Origin: Nageia nagi
Lineage: Eukaryota > Pinophyta
Assembly (NCBI GenBank): GCA_050084985.1
Contig: JBITNC010000002.1
Location: 10,292,001 to 10,356,000, forward strand
Direction: 5' to 3'
DNA: 64,000 nt
Shown here piece by piece: positions 22,607-33,035 of this stretch. A program made the translations under genes and the position numbers. A model generated the notes under the pieces. The model was not told the origin of the DNA. It saw only the letters and a list, made by a program, of their open reading frames with translations, and searched no databases. Each line of letters begins with the position of its first letter. Within the stretch, counting starts at the first letter, position 1.

Positions 22607-23530
22607 ATGGGAGAATCCTTTTTACCCAAATACATTCTTAATTATTCCAACTTTGGGATTTAGGAACCATGGGTGAGAGCTGAATTACAGGCAAGGAAGC
22701 TTTAGCAAATAGTGAATGAGAACCTTGTACCTCTTTCAGATGAGAAGGCACTAGAGGCTTACAACATGAAGAATGAGTTAGCAACTTCCATTATTTACCA
22801 TGCAATTTCAGATGATGTACTCCTAATGATTTCCTCTTCAACCTTGGCAAAGAAAGCTTAGGATAGGCTTAAGCAAATTTACCTTGGTTCAAATTTTTCA
22901 AAAAAGTTTACCATTTTTCAAAAGTTACTTCAAACTTATCAAGGAGAAGATGAAAATGTTACCATCTACTTGAACAAAATCATTGATATAAGGACCCAAC
23001 TTGTTGCTTGTGGATGTAATTGGATCAATGATGAGTTCATGGTCTTCATCATTTTTCAAAGCCTTTCTTCAAAGTTTAAAAACTCTATGATGGTTATGAA
23101 AATAAGGCTTGATGAAGAAGAAGAAGTCTTTCTTCTTGAGAACCTTTCTAGGCACCTTTTGAAGTATGAGAAAACCCTTAACAATAAGGTGTTGATTTCT
23201 TCTCCTAAGGATAATAACATTGCTTTTCTAGTAACCAAACTCTTTTCAAGAAGAAGTTCAACCATCAAAAGAAATCTTATCTTTCTTCCTCCAAAAGATT
23301 TTAAAAAAGAGGTAATGGCTACATCAGTAGTAGGAATAATGGCAACAACAAGATCAACAACAACAACAGTAGAAACAATAGCAACAATAATCACTTTAAG
23401 CAGAGAGATGGAAAAGGTAAAATAAATATTCCTTATCCTAAAGAAAATTTTGATGGTTATTGTACTTATTGGAGTATCCAAGGTCACAAAAAAATTGATT
23501 ACTACAAGAATAAAAGTTTAAGGGTAATAG
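22607..23530 (+). pseudogene. Copia-1 gag (decayed)
   Basis: The ATG at 22607 follows the tag/caa junction. UBN2-type Copia gag traces include NELATSIIYHAISDDVLLMISSS (broken by stops), NKIIDIRTQLVACGC and DEFMVFIIFQSL; the open part is 22970-23425. A zinc knuckle remnant at about 23459-23505 reads C-TYW-SIQGH-KKID-Y, with the second and last cysteines lost. Gag would form the particle; this one cannot, because of early stops and shifts. Confidence 0.85.
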
Positions 23531-23619
23531 AAATGTAAAGAACTTCAAAGAAAAGAAGAATATTCATCCTAGTTTTACTGTAATGCTTTACTCTATGTTT
23601 CACTCTTTTTTTCCTAATT

Positions 23620-23880
23620 AGATTTTTTACTCTAGTTGCACTAATCACCTATGCTTTGAAAAGAAAAAGTTTGAAAACCTTCACAAGTATAGAAAAGATG
23701 CAATTATGTTAGCTGATAATTCTACCTTTGAATTCCAAAGAATTGGGAGTGTGCTGATTCACAAAAAGGTTCTTGAAAATGTTCTCTATGTTCCCAAGTT
23801 AAGGATAAACCTTCTCTTAGTGATCCAAGTTACCAGAAAAGGATATTCTTTTGAGTGTCAAACTAGATTTTTCTTACTTC
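23620..23880 (+). pseudogene. Copia-1 protease remnant
   Basis: CTNHLCFEKKKFENLHKYRKD and LENVLYVPKLRINLL match the aspartic-protease segment of plant Copia (DSGCTNHM...VLYVPKLRMNL in the family). The catalytic DSG is replaced by YSS near 23630. The frame then fuses to the 3' UTR, where a deletion joins protease to the hairpin and polypurine tract. Confidence 0.8.
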
Positions 23881-23981
23881 ACAAATATGTAAAAAGTTCT
23901 CATCTTTGTTGTATCTATTTGGAGGAGAACTCTCTTACTTTCTCTTCTTTTTCTCTCTTACTCACTCTATCCTAATATTGC

Positions 23982-23993
23982 ATTAAGAGGGAG
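23982..23993 (+). other. Copia-1 polypurine tract
   Basis: attaagagggag immediately before the 3' LTR TGTTGG; primes plus-strand DNA. Confidence 0.85.
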
Positions 23994-24490
23994 TGTTGGA
24001 ATGTATAATGCATTATTGTAAAAGTTATGTAATAATTTTTTATGTGAATTCACTAATATTTAAGGGTATCATTTGTTACCTTAAGTATTTAAGTGAATAT
24101 AATAATGTAACTTGTCCTACACTCCATGTCATGAGCATGCCCCTTTGGTAAAAGGATGTGCATGTCATGCTTTTGTACATTAGATAAAAGGGTGATCTAA
24201 AGAGGGATTTCGCCCTATAAATAGAAGGCTCCCTCTTTGTAATTACATGCTAATTTATGAAGTAAAGTTATACTATAGGATAGTGGTTAGGAGAAAAGTG
24301 TAGAAGGATTGTAAGAGTTCATATTTGTTAAGAAGAGAGATCTAGTTAGTGGATGTACTCCTAGTTGGAGGAACCACTTACATCTTATGTTATCTTTGTG
24401 AGATTGCTGTGTGATAGTTAAATGTGAATTGAGAGCTTTCATGTAATCTTGATAGTTTAAGATTGTTCATGTTATAGTTTAATTCTTTCA
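23994..24490 (+). repeat. Copia-1 3' LTR
   Basis: TGTTGGAATG...TTTCA, 497 bp; hairpin at 24048-24098, TATA box at 24216-24223. Confidence 0.92.
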
Positions 24491-24495
24491 TGCCT
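24491..24495. repeat. Target-site duplication of Copia-1, right (tgcct)
   Basis: Matches 19667-19671. Confidence 0.9.
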
Positions 24496-24838
24496 TTCAT
24501 TCATTAGGTGGAGGGATGTCTCAATCCTAATCAATACATTATACAAAGGAATCCTCATAAGGGCACTAGCAAATGAATCTTTCATTATTTTGGTTAACTT
24601 TTCTTCATCAGTGAGCCTCTATTTCTCATCTATAGGTTCATTCATTTTCTCAACAATTTTTATATGTTTATCTTCATTTCAACCATTTTTTTATGGTGGA
24701 TTTGAAGCCTCTTCTTATTGGTTAGGGTTTGATTGAATAAACCCTTATCTTCTTCTCAAACTCCTCATATTATAATGATGAGGATTGCAAGTCATCAACT
24801 AATCTCATAAGCTGGTAAGATCTAAGCTTTGATACCGA
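24496..24838 (-). pseudogene. Leader/gag-like frame of an older minus-strand LTR element, split by Copia-1
   Basis: Read on the minus strand after the PBS-like site at 24838, an open stretch gives LTDEEKLTKIMKDSFASAL and RIETSLHLMNER. With one copy of the tgcct duplication removed, the frame continues in phase on the far side of Copia-1 (19666 down to about 19560) as Gln/Thr-rich sequence ending GGNTFGAL, with two stops. I do not recognise the family. The continuity supports it as the target of the Copia-1 insertion. Confidence 0.5.
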
Positions 24839-25151
24839 TGTAATATCCTAAATAAATAAAAATATAAATTTACTTAAAATATTGAAAATTCCACACTAAA
24901 AGAATATTATGATACTAAGGAGAAATCAAATCTAAAATGTATTTCCCTCAAAATGCAAGTATAATTTTCCAAAATCATCCAATGATGGCCTAGGGTTGAA
25001 CCTCTCAATATGAATTACTCTAAAAGGATTGAATGTCTAACTCAAGGGACCATATCTGATACACAACAAACTCAAGTTACTAAGGAAGGATGATGTCACA
25101 TTACTAAGGCCTCTAACCCTCATATTTGGATGTTGAAATTGAATAACAACA
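24839..25151 (-). repeat. LTR-like unit (minus orientation)
   Basis: On the minus strand it starts TGTTGTTATTC at 25151 and ends GATATTACA at 24839 (TG...CA, 313 bp). A PBS-like GGTATCAAAGC follows at once (24836 downward), and a polypurine-like ttgagggag lies just outside at 25152-25160. Having a PPT on one side and a PBS on the other means this LTR joins two internal regions, as in tandem LTR elements. No second copy is in the window. Confidence 0.45.
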
Positions 25152-26038
25152 CTCCCTCAAGTTGGACAAACTAATGCCTAGAATGGAACAATGAATAAAG
25201 CCTCAAAATACCATCAGATGAGATTTAGAAGGGTTGTGTGTAGTGCAACCACCTATTCTCAATATCAAATGAACCCTAAGATTTTAAACCTATTTATTTT
25301 ATAATATTTTACTCTTGAATGATTTAAGAATGGATAAACTCAATCCACTTGAGCATATTCGTATCATTATATACTAACACCCATATGGTAAGATTTACCA
25401 AATATAGATTAGTCAGTCAATCTATAATAATCTTTCCTATAGTTCACTTCCTCAACACATATCTCATTCGAAAGATGTCGCATATGTGACCCCACCATTT
25501 TCGTATACTAATATGCACTATAGAAATTCTAATCACGATGTAGTGGTATAGCGTCATTGCCTTATGGACTAATCATTATACCCCTATGTGCTTAATTGTA
25601 GGGAATATGAACACAAGTTAACCTCAATGGTAATTATGATTTTATCAACTGCTACTCCTTTTCTGACTAACTTGTTAAAGGATATGGAATAGTAGCCTAT
25701 CCATATCTATTGGCTAGGCCCATCATGTTTTTTGACATCCCTATGTCCATATCTAGGGAGAAAACAGATACTTTGGTTACACTACCAATAATATCTCAGC
25801 TGGTTTATTTAATTCTAATCATTTTATTAATCAAATTTTTTTAAAAAAATTACCCAACTACATCATCTTCAAAAATATTTGATACCAAGAAAATACATTA
25901 TTTCTATCTTTGAATGCTTATCTAACCACAAGAAAATATGTTTTCTAGGTCCTAATCATCATAAAACATAGAGTAATTATGTGCAAAATAAATTAACATC
26001 TTCATATAAATCATAATTCCATATTCAATTGCTAAAAT
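25152..26038. other. Unassigned DNA, probably internal part of the LTR element at 24839
   Basis: AT-rich DNA of fairly even composition with no readable protein. It may be the 3' internal part of the minus-strand element whose LTR is at 24839-25151. Confidence 0.4.
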
Positions 26039-26602
26039 TATTGGAATGTATAATGCATTACTGTAAGGTCTCTTAATGTAATTGACTTAATAGTTAAGGG
26101 TATTCCTATATACCTTAAGTATTTAGTGAATATGATAATGTAAATTCACTAACACTTAAAAACATCTATAAACACCTTTTAAATATTTGTGAATATGATA
26201 ATGTAACTTATACTACACTTCATGTCATGAGCATGCCTTTTAGGTAAAAAGGTGATGCATATCATGACATTGTATAATGTTTAAAAGGGTGATCTAAGAG
26301 AGGATTTTGGCTTATAAATAGAAGGCCCTCTCCTTGAGATTACTCACTCAAGTTAGTATCAAAGTTATGCTCTTGTTTAGGGTGTAGGAGAAGTGAGAAA
26401 GAGTTATTGTAAGAGAGTACTCTTTGAAAATAAGATCTTAGATTAGTGGATGTACTCCCATGGTTGGAGGAACCATTTTATATTAGTCTCATCTTGTGTG
26501 AATGCTAATTTGATTTTGTGTTCTTAATGCTAAAGGAATTGAGAGAGTCTTCATGTGATTTTGGGTAATTAGTAATTTAGTTATTGAGACTTAGTTCCTT
26601 CA
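26039..26602 (+). repeat. Diverged LTR of the Copia-1 family
   Basis: Starts TATTGGAATGTATAATGCATT (TG mutated to TA), ends CCTTCA, and is followed by a good PBS (attggtatctagagcc, 26603-26618). It is 564 bp long because a segment of about 65 bp containing gtgaatatgataatgtaa is duplicated within it. It is the 5' LTR of an element whose body and 3' LTR are not found here. Confidence 0.8.
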
Positions 26603-26618
26603 ATTGGTATCTAGAGCC
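26603..26618 (+). other. Primer-binding site after the diverged LTR
   Basis: attggtatctagagcc, tRNA-Met type. Confidence 0.75.
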
Positions 26619-26775
26619 ATTCTTGGAGGCTTTTCTTCAACATATTGGAGGTAATTCCTACTCCTTCATCCTTCTTATTGAGAGATTATTCAATATCCTT
26701 GTTGAGGTAAAAGGTTTGTGAAGACTTAACATTATTCCTTCTCTTTATTTTATATCAAAAATTTGGATCATTTTT

Positions 26776-27254
26776 TGTTGGAATGTATAATGCATTATTG
26801 TAAAGGTTATGTAATAATCTTCTATGTAAGTTCACTAATACTTAAGGCTATCATTTGATACCTTAAGTATTTAAGTGAATATGATAATGTAACTTACACT
26901 CCATATCATGAGCATGCACCTTGGGTAAAAGGATGTGCATGTCATGCTTTTGTACATTGGATAAAAGGGTGATCTAAAGAGGGATTTTGGCCTATAAATA
27001 GAAGGCTCCCTCTTTGCGATCACACACCAATTGTGGAGGAAAGTTATGCTATAGGATAATATTTAGGAGAAAAGTGTAGGAGGATTGTAAGGGTTCATAT
27101 TTGTTAAGAAGAGAGATCTAGTTAGTGGATGCACTCCTAGTTGGAGGAACCACTTACATCGTGTGTTATCTTTGTGAGTTGTTAGATGTGCATTGTGAGC
27201 TTTCATGTGATCTTGGTTGTTTAGTATTGCTTTTGTTATAGTTCAATCCATTCA
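26776..27254 (+). mobile_element. Solo LTR of the Copia-1 family with TSD ttttt
   Basis: A 479-bp LTR, TGTTGGAATG...CCATTCA, flanked by TTTTT at 26771-26775 and 27255-27259. TATA box at 26993-27000. It inserted into the leader of the element starting at 26039 and was later reduced to one LTR by recombination. The TSD is a homopolymer, so it is weaker evidence than a mixed one. Confidence 0.85.
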
Positions 27255-27259
27255 TTTTT

Positions 27260-28379
27260 ATAATGATACAAACATTTTTTGGTGTATTATAATATATTAT
27301 TACTATAAAAGCCATACTATTTTCTTTTAGTTGAAAATTTAAATTTGCATACAAATAGCAATAATATGTTGTCACTATTTTTTTACAATTTTTTTTGTTA
27401 CTTAAAATTTAAAAAAAAAATAAATAAAAAATTGAAATTTTTATCAAAAATTATCACTTCAAATTTTAGAAGAAATTTTTTTGGGGGAGGGCTTTATAAA
27501 AAATGCTTAAGTTATTTTTAGTTTTAAAATTTAAAAAATGTGTATTTTTTTAAAAAGGGGGAATCAAATTTTTGTTCTTTCAATAATATATATTACAACT
27601 TTTTTTAAGGGGGGATTTAGCAAACAAAAATAATATTCAAATATTAATTGATTTTTTTTTCTTTTCTAAATATTTTTTAGGCCATATACCCCTCTGCTTA
27701 ATGGGTGACCACCCCTTGAAAGCGATCACCCGACCATTACCGGTCCCACCCAACTCCACTGCTCGTTCGCTAGGTGCTCCTCTACATTTTCCATCACATG
27801 CTAGTCACATCCATGAAACTATGTCTATATCCTACATCTTGTCTGCATGCCAACGGTTGGTGAAGGTGTTATGGCCTACCGCATAGCCTTCATCCCTTAC
27901 ATCACATCCTTTGATCTCCTTGCAATAATCTTGGATATAAACTTGGTTACAGCATGGTAATTATTAGAGACTTTAGGGTAATTCACTACAAATTCAACTC
28001 CTTAGTTGAGAGGCCACCCTTCCCATCATTTCAATTTTCTAACCCCACTCAAAAGTGTCACTTACCATCCCACCCCCACCATGGCTACTTTTCCATTACC
28101 TCCACCCTTGCATGACCAGCTCCATCACAATACCTTGCTCAACCCCCATACGGATCCCATCACTATCGTTACTACTATATCAACCCCCACAAGGACTTCC
28201 TACCAATCATACCAATTGCTATGCACTCTCCTCACTTACACTCCCCTCCTACCATTACTCTCCCTATAGCCTATCGCCCATTACGTGGCCCACTCCCCTA
28301 GCCACTTTCATTCTGCCTACATGTGTTTTCTTTTTTTAAATATATGTAGACACCCAAAAATGAACCTTCATGTGATAGG
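27260..28379. other. Leader-like DNA: AT-rich then C-rich tract
   Basis: 27260-27680 is AT-rich. 27690-28330 is rich in C and CA on the plus strand with short open frames that look like unconstrained Pro/Ser/Thr/His-rich sequence. It could be leader of the element with the LTR at 26039, or captured DNA. No gene was recognised. Confidence 0.45.
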
Positions 28380-28619
28380 TGAAAGAAGGAAAAAAAATTA
28401 AGGAGGCCTTGGATTAGTGACATGAAATGCATCCCATCATCATATCATAATTATTTGAAGTGTATTCACAAGGGTGTAGTGCATTATGTGCCTAGAGATG
28501 AAAACTCATATTCACACTATAATAGTACATAGTTACCAAAAGAAGTAGCTTTACCATCTACTCATTATTTTATAACACCAATACCATCAGAAAAACCATC
28601 GATTGTTGGGGTGGGTAAG

Positions 28620-29760
28620 AATAATTCTTCTTAGAGCACTTTAAAAGAAAAACATGATATCAATCAAGAATCATTCAAAACTCAACAAAAAGTTAGTGAT
28701 GATTCATCACCAAAGATAAAACCCACACCTGAAGAAAAATGTATTTGGGAGGAAAGAGCACAAAAGTTAGATGAATTAAGCAAAGATTCTTCATAAAAAA
28801 TTCCATCTCCCATGGATACATCAATAAAAAGTGATGATTATCAAGAAAAAGATAAGTCATCAAATATATATCCAATAACAATAAAACTTCTATATTATGG
28901 TATGGAGAAATTTGGAATTGATGATGTTATTTTTAGTATTCCTTCTACTCAAGAAGTGGGAATATCGAAATAATCTCCCAATGTAGTGGAGCAATTGGTG
29001 CCATTAGGAAAAATTTCTAATCAAACTCTTTGTTTATACAAGTCTTATAGAACCACCTCTCATTTCTTTACCTCAACCACATGAAGGTATTTTCTGTAAT
29101 TCATTAGAATATTTATCACCTTATGTGAGATCGTTCATCCAAAGATATTTCTGTAGATGTCAATGGAAAGGATGAAATTTAAGTTGATATGAACAAGGAC
29201 CTAGATATACAATTGATATCTATTACTAATTACCAACTAATAAAATAGGATTGGGATACAAAAGTAAGAATAAGAAAGAATTTGGTTGTAAAATAGTTAA
29301 GCTAGAACTAAAAAAGTTTGGCTATGAAAAATCATGTAGAAATTATAAAAAGATACTAAATCAAGATAATTTAGAACATGAAATGTTATCTTTAGAAAGA
29401 TTATTTTCTAAAGTTGTATCAAGTAAAATGGTAGAGATTGAAGAAATATCTAATGAGGCTTCAAAAAAGATATCTTTTGATTTGTCTAGAAGTTATGAGT
29501 TTGAACTATTAAGCCTTTTAAGCTCAAGTATATCTTCATCATACTTCATGGTAGATTAAGCTACTATAGATTTTACGCTAATTTCCAAACAACCTACAAT
29601 ATAGGACTTCAAAGATATAGATACTATATTACAAACCTCAAAATTCATCATAAATACAACCTTGGAAGATCAAAATTTAAGTGAAGATGAAGAATACAAC
29701 TTAAATGATAAAAATTGGATTCCGATACTAAATCAATTGGAAGAGGGGTCCTACATGTTA
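28620..29760 (+). pseudogene. Gypsy/Tat region upstream of RT (linker after protease)
   Basis: Coding-like Lys/Ser/Asp-rich sequence (28640-28970) precedes GLGYKSKNKKEFG near 29250, which resembles the GLGY segment found between protease and RT in Tat elements. An acidic linker (29251-29559 is open) leads to SYMLIEETIKVEL near 29750. The protease catalytic motif itself could not be placed. Confidence 0.55.
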
Positions 29761-29769
29761 ATTGAAGAA

Positions 29770-31090
29770 ACCATCAAGGTTGAATTAAGTGATGATCCAA
29801 AAAATCCTAAGATTATTCAACTATGAAAGCCATTAACTAAAGATGAGAGATGAGAATTCTTATCTATATTTAAAGAAAAGCAAAAAATATTTGCATTTTC
29901 ATATGCTAATATGCTAAGATTGGATCCAAACTTGGTGGTGCATAATCTAGGTATTAAAGATGATGTTAAACCAGTTAAATAAAAATTATGTAAGATGCAT
30001 CCTATAATAACATTAATGGTAAAAGAATAATTACAAAAACTTATAGAAGCCAAGTTCATCCATCCCATTGATTATTTTGATTGGATTTCCAACATGGTAC
30101 CAATTAAAAAATCTAATGGAAAGATTCACATATGCATGGATTTTATAGACTTAAATAAATCTTGCCCCAAGGATGATTTTATATTACCAAGCATAGATAA
30201 TTTGGTTGACTCCACTATGGGGCATGAAATGCTATCTCTCATGGATTGATTTTCACAATACAACCAAATAAAAGTATCACCTAAAGATCAACATAAAATA
30301 ATTTTCATAATGCCTTAGGGAACATTTGTTTATAAGGTAATGCCCTTCGACCTTAAGAATGCAGGAGCTACTTACCAATGAGAAATGATATACATTTTTC
30401 ATGATTACATGCATGATATCATGGAAGATTATGTGGATGATGTATTAGCCAAATCTAAAATTTGTGAGGACTATCCAAATATACTTATCAAAATATTTGA
30501 TAGGTTACTAGACCATAGTATTCAATTAAATCCCAACAATTAAGTTTTTGGGGTCAATTCAGGAAAATTATTAGGTTTTATTATTTCTATATGAGGAATT
30601 GAAATAGACCCTAATAATATAAAAGCAATAGTGAATATGCTTCCCCCTTCGAATATAAAGCAATTACAAGGTTTATAAGGTAAGTTGCAAGTTGTAAGAT
30701 GTTTTATCTCACAATAATTTGATAAGTGTAAACTTTTAAATAAGTTGTTAAAAAGGGGGATTACATTTTGTTGGGAAAATAAATAACAATAAGCGTTTGA
30801 TGAAATAAAATGTTATCTTTTATCACCTTCGATTTTAGTCCCACCTAAAGAAGGGGAACCATTCCTACTCTACATGTCTACTACAGAATCAACATTGGGA
30901 ACTATGCTTACTTAAAAGAATGAAAAAAATAAAGAACAAGCTATTTACTATCTCATATGGTATGATTTAGTAAAAATTTGAGATATTACATGCTAAATCA
31001 TATCACGTATGTAATTGATAAAGCAGATCCATTGAAATACATGATGAACAGAACTTATCAAAATATGAGGACATCTAAATGGATTATGCA
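29770..31090 (+). pseudogene. Gypsy/Tat reverse transcriptase and first RNase H (decayed)
   Basis: RT traces: KSNGKIHICMDFIDLNKSC near 30110, LPSIDNLVDSTMGHEMLSLMD near 30190, the FVYKVMPFDLKNAGATYQ block near 30330, and the intact catalytic box YVDD at 30429-30440. The thumb and the first RNase H follow to about 31080 (PPKEGEPFLLYMS near 30845). The stops in LMD-FSQYNQ and elsewhere prevent any product. Confidence 0.88.
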
Positions 31091-31111
31091 TTTGATCGAA
31101 TTTGATTTATA

Positions 31112-31513
31112 ATGCATAAGTCAAAAATCAATCAAGGTAAAGTCATCGTTGATTATATCATAGAAGCACCTTTATACAATGATAAACCACTCATTGTTGA
31201 ATTACCAAATGAACAAGTTTTTCAATTAGATGAGATGGAAATTGTCGTTGATCCTAAAGAAGATTGGGATATGATAATATACTTTGATGGATCGAGATGT
31301 GAAAAAAGTGGAGGTGTGGGTGTTGTGTTTGTTACACCTCAAGGGGTCCCCATACCTTATTCCTTCAAACATAATTTTCCATGCACAAATAACAATGTCA
31401 AGTATGAATCTTTGATATTAGCAATAAAGACAATCGCAAAATTGAAACTAAAAAAGGTTAAATTCATTAGTGATTCATTATTGATCATAAATCAAGTTAA
31501 AGGGATTTTTTAA
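31112..31513 (+). pseudogene. Second (archaeal-like) RNase H of the Tat element
   Basis: Open for 133 codons. MIIYFDGSRCEKSGGVGVVF carries the first catalytic Asp. YESLILAIKTI (Glu) and FISDSLLIINQVKG (Asp) follow. An additional RNase H of archaeal type just before integrase is the diagnostic feature of the Tat clade. The end (31513) is a stop inside the domain's last strand. Confidence 0.85.
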
Positions 31514-31545
31514 TATAAGAACCTCTACTACAAAAGTACAAAAAT

Positions 31546-33035
31546 TTGGTGGATAATTTGTTACAATCATTTGAAAAGTATGATTTAGAAGTAGCACCAA
31601 GGTCAACCAATATATTTGCTAATGCTATGGCTTCATTCGAATCATTAATACTTGAAAACCCTCATCAACAAACTATTCACATTGAGATAGTCCAAATTAC
31701 TCAATATTCATTAGAAATGGATGGAGTAGAAAATGCAATTCTCGATATTACAATGGAAGATAAAAATTTATGGCATATCCAACTAGTGAAATTCTTACGA
31801 CATGGAATCCTACCTATTAATTTAATAAAATTGGCTAGGAAAGCATTCAAATTAAAAGCTTCTCATTTTTATATGCTAGGGGATGTCTTATATTGCAGAG
31901 GTTTTGATAGAATATTACTTAGATGCTTACAATGGGCGGATTCACAAATCGCAATCTCATGCGCACATGATGGAATAGGTGGAGGGCATTTTAGTGATCC
32001 CTCGATAATAAAATGACTAATGAGTATGAGATATTATTGGCACATTATGGAGAATGATTGCATAAAATATGTTAAAAAATACATTAAATACCAACAACAT
32101 TCTAATTTATTTAATCAATCATTGCAAGCATTACAACCCATGCAATCATTATGGTTATTTTCGAGATGGGCATTAGATCTAATAGGTAAAATATCTCCTA
32201 TTTTCTCAAGAGGTCATAAAATTAAAATAATAGCTATAGAATACTTCAAAAAATGGGTTGAAGTTATTTCTATGATTTCAACAAAAGTACCAAAGATAGT
32301 AAAATTCATAGAGCATCATATCATTTATCATTTTGGAATTCCTAATCAAATTATCACAGATAATGGAAACAACTTCAAAAATGAAAAGTATTAGCTTTAT
32401 GCAAAGGATATCATATTCAGATTAGTTTTTCAATGCTTTACTATCCCTAGGGGAATGGACAAGATGAGGCTACAAATAAAACTATTTATAGTATTCTACT
32501 CAAAATAGTTGAAAAGTCCTAGATACATTGGCATGCAACAATTCCACATGCTTTATGGGCTTATTGTACTAGCATTAGAACTTCCACTAAGGTAACCCCA
32601 TTTTATTTAGTTTATGGGGCAAAGGCAGTTTTACCCTTAGAAATAGAAATCTCATATTTATGGATTGCTTTACAAGATTATATCACAAATGAAGCAACTC
32701 ATCAAACAAGATTAGATCAATTGCTACTTTTAGATGAAAGATGAGTTAATGCATTAGAACACATGTGTACCTATCAAAATCATATTAAACGAGCTTTTGA
32801 TAAAAGGGTTAAAATTCATGAATTCAATATAGGAAATCTAGAAATAAAAAAAATCAACAAACTTCATGAATGGAAATATAACTACTTGATAAATTTTCCT
32901 CTAATTGGTTAGAACCTTACATAATTAAAAGAAAGTTTGGTTTAGGAAAATATCACTTAGCTAACCTATAAGGTAATGAAGAGCGTGAATTAATAAATAT
33001 CACACATCTTTGTACCTTTTATGGTTAAAATTACT
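31546..33035 (+). pseudogene. Gypsy/Tat integrase (decayed)
   Basis: After a short linker (31546-31850) the integrase zinc region reads AHDGIGGGHFSDPS (both His kept), but CxxC has become Y-IKY near 32075. The catalytic core keeps ALDLIGK (D, 32170), ITDNGNNFKN (D, 32350) and GNGQDEATNK (E, 32453), then ALWAYCTSIRTSTKVTPF near 32550 and the Tat tail LHEWKYNYL near 32870. There are stops at 32394, 32448, 32519 and later. Confidence 0.85.

Larger units (their letters stand above)
19672..24490 (+). mobile_element. Copia-1: LTR retrotransposon deleted for integrase, RT and RNase H
   Basis: A 4.8-kb element with two LTRs of 499 and 497 bp, a PBS, a 2.4-kb leader, a decayed gag, a protease remnant, a 3' UTR with polypurine tract, and a matching 5-bp TSD (tgcct). 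The protease-like frame passes directly into the conserved 3' UTR near 23880, so all of integrase, RT and RNase H is missing. Because the TSD and LTRs are intact, the deletion either happened after insertion or the element moved as a non-autonomous derivative. Compare the complete gene order of Copia-2. It is inserted in an older minus-strand LTR element (24496-25151). Confidence 0.92.
28380..33035 (+). mobile_element. Decayed Ty3/Gypsy element, Tat type (two RNase H domains)
   Basis: The plus strand shows the pol order of a Tat-lineage Gypsy element: post-protease linker, RT, RNase H, a second archaeal-like RNase H, then integrase with a Tat-like tail (LHEWKYNYL). Frames are broken by many TAG/TGA/TAA stops, and several look like C-to-T changes (for example Trp and Arg codons). 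No LTR pair could be found within reach, so the ends given are the limits of readable homology. Tat elements are long (10-25 kb), so 33.0-40.0 kb may belong to it too. Confidence 0.85.

Noticed and set aside
26039-27254. 26039-26602 and 26776-27254 as the LTR pair of one short element
   Set aside because: They are of different lengths and quite diverged, and the second has its own ttttt duplication on both sides, so it is a separate solo LTR.
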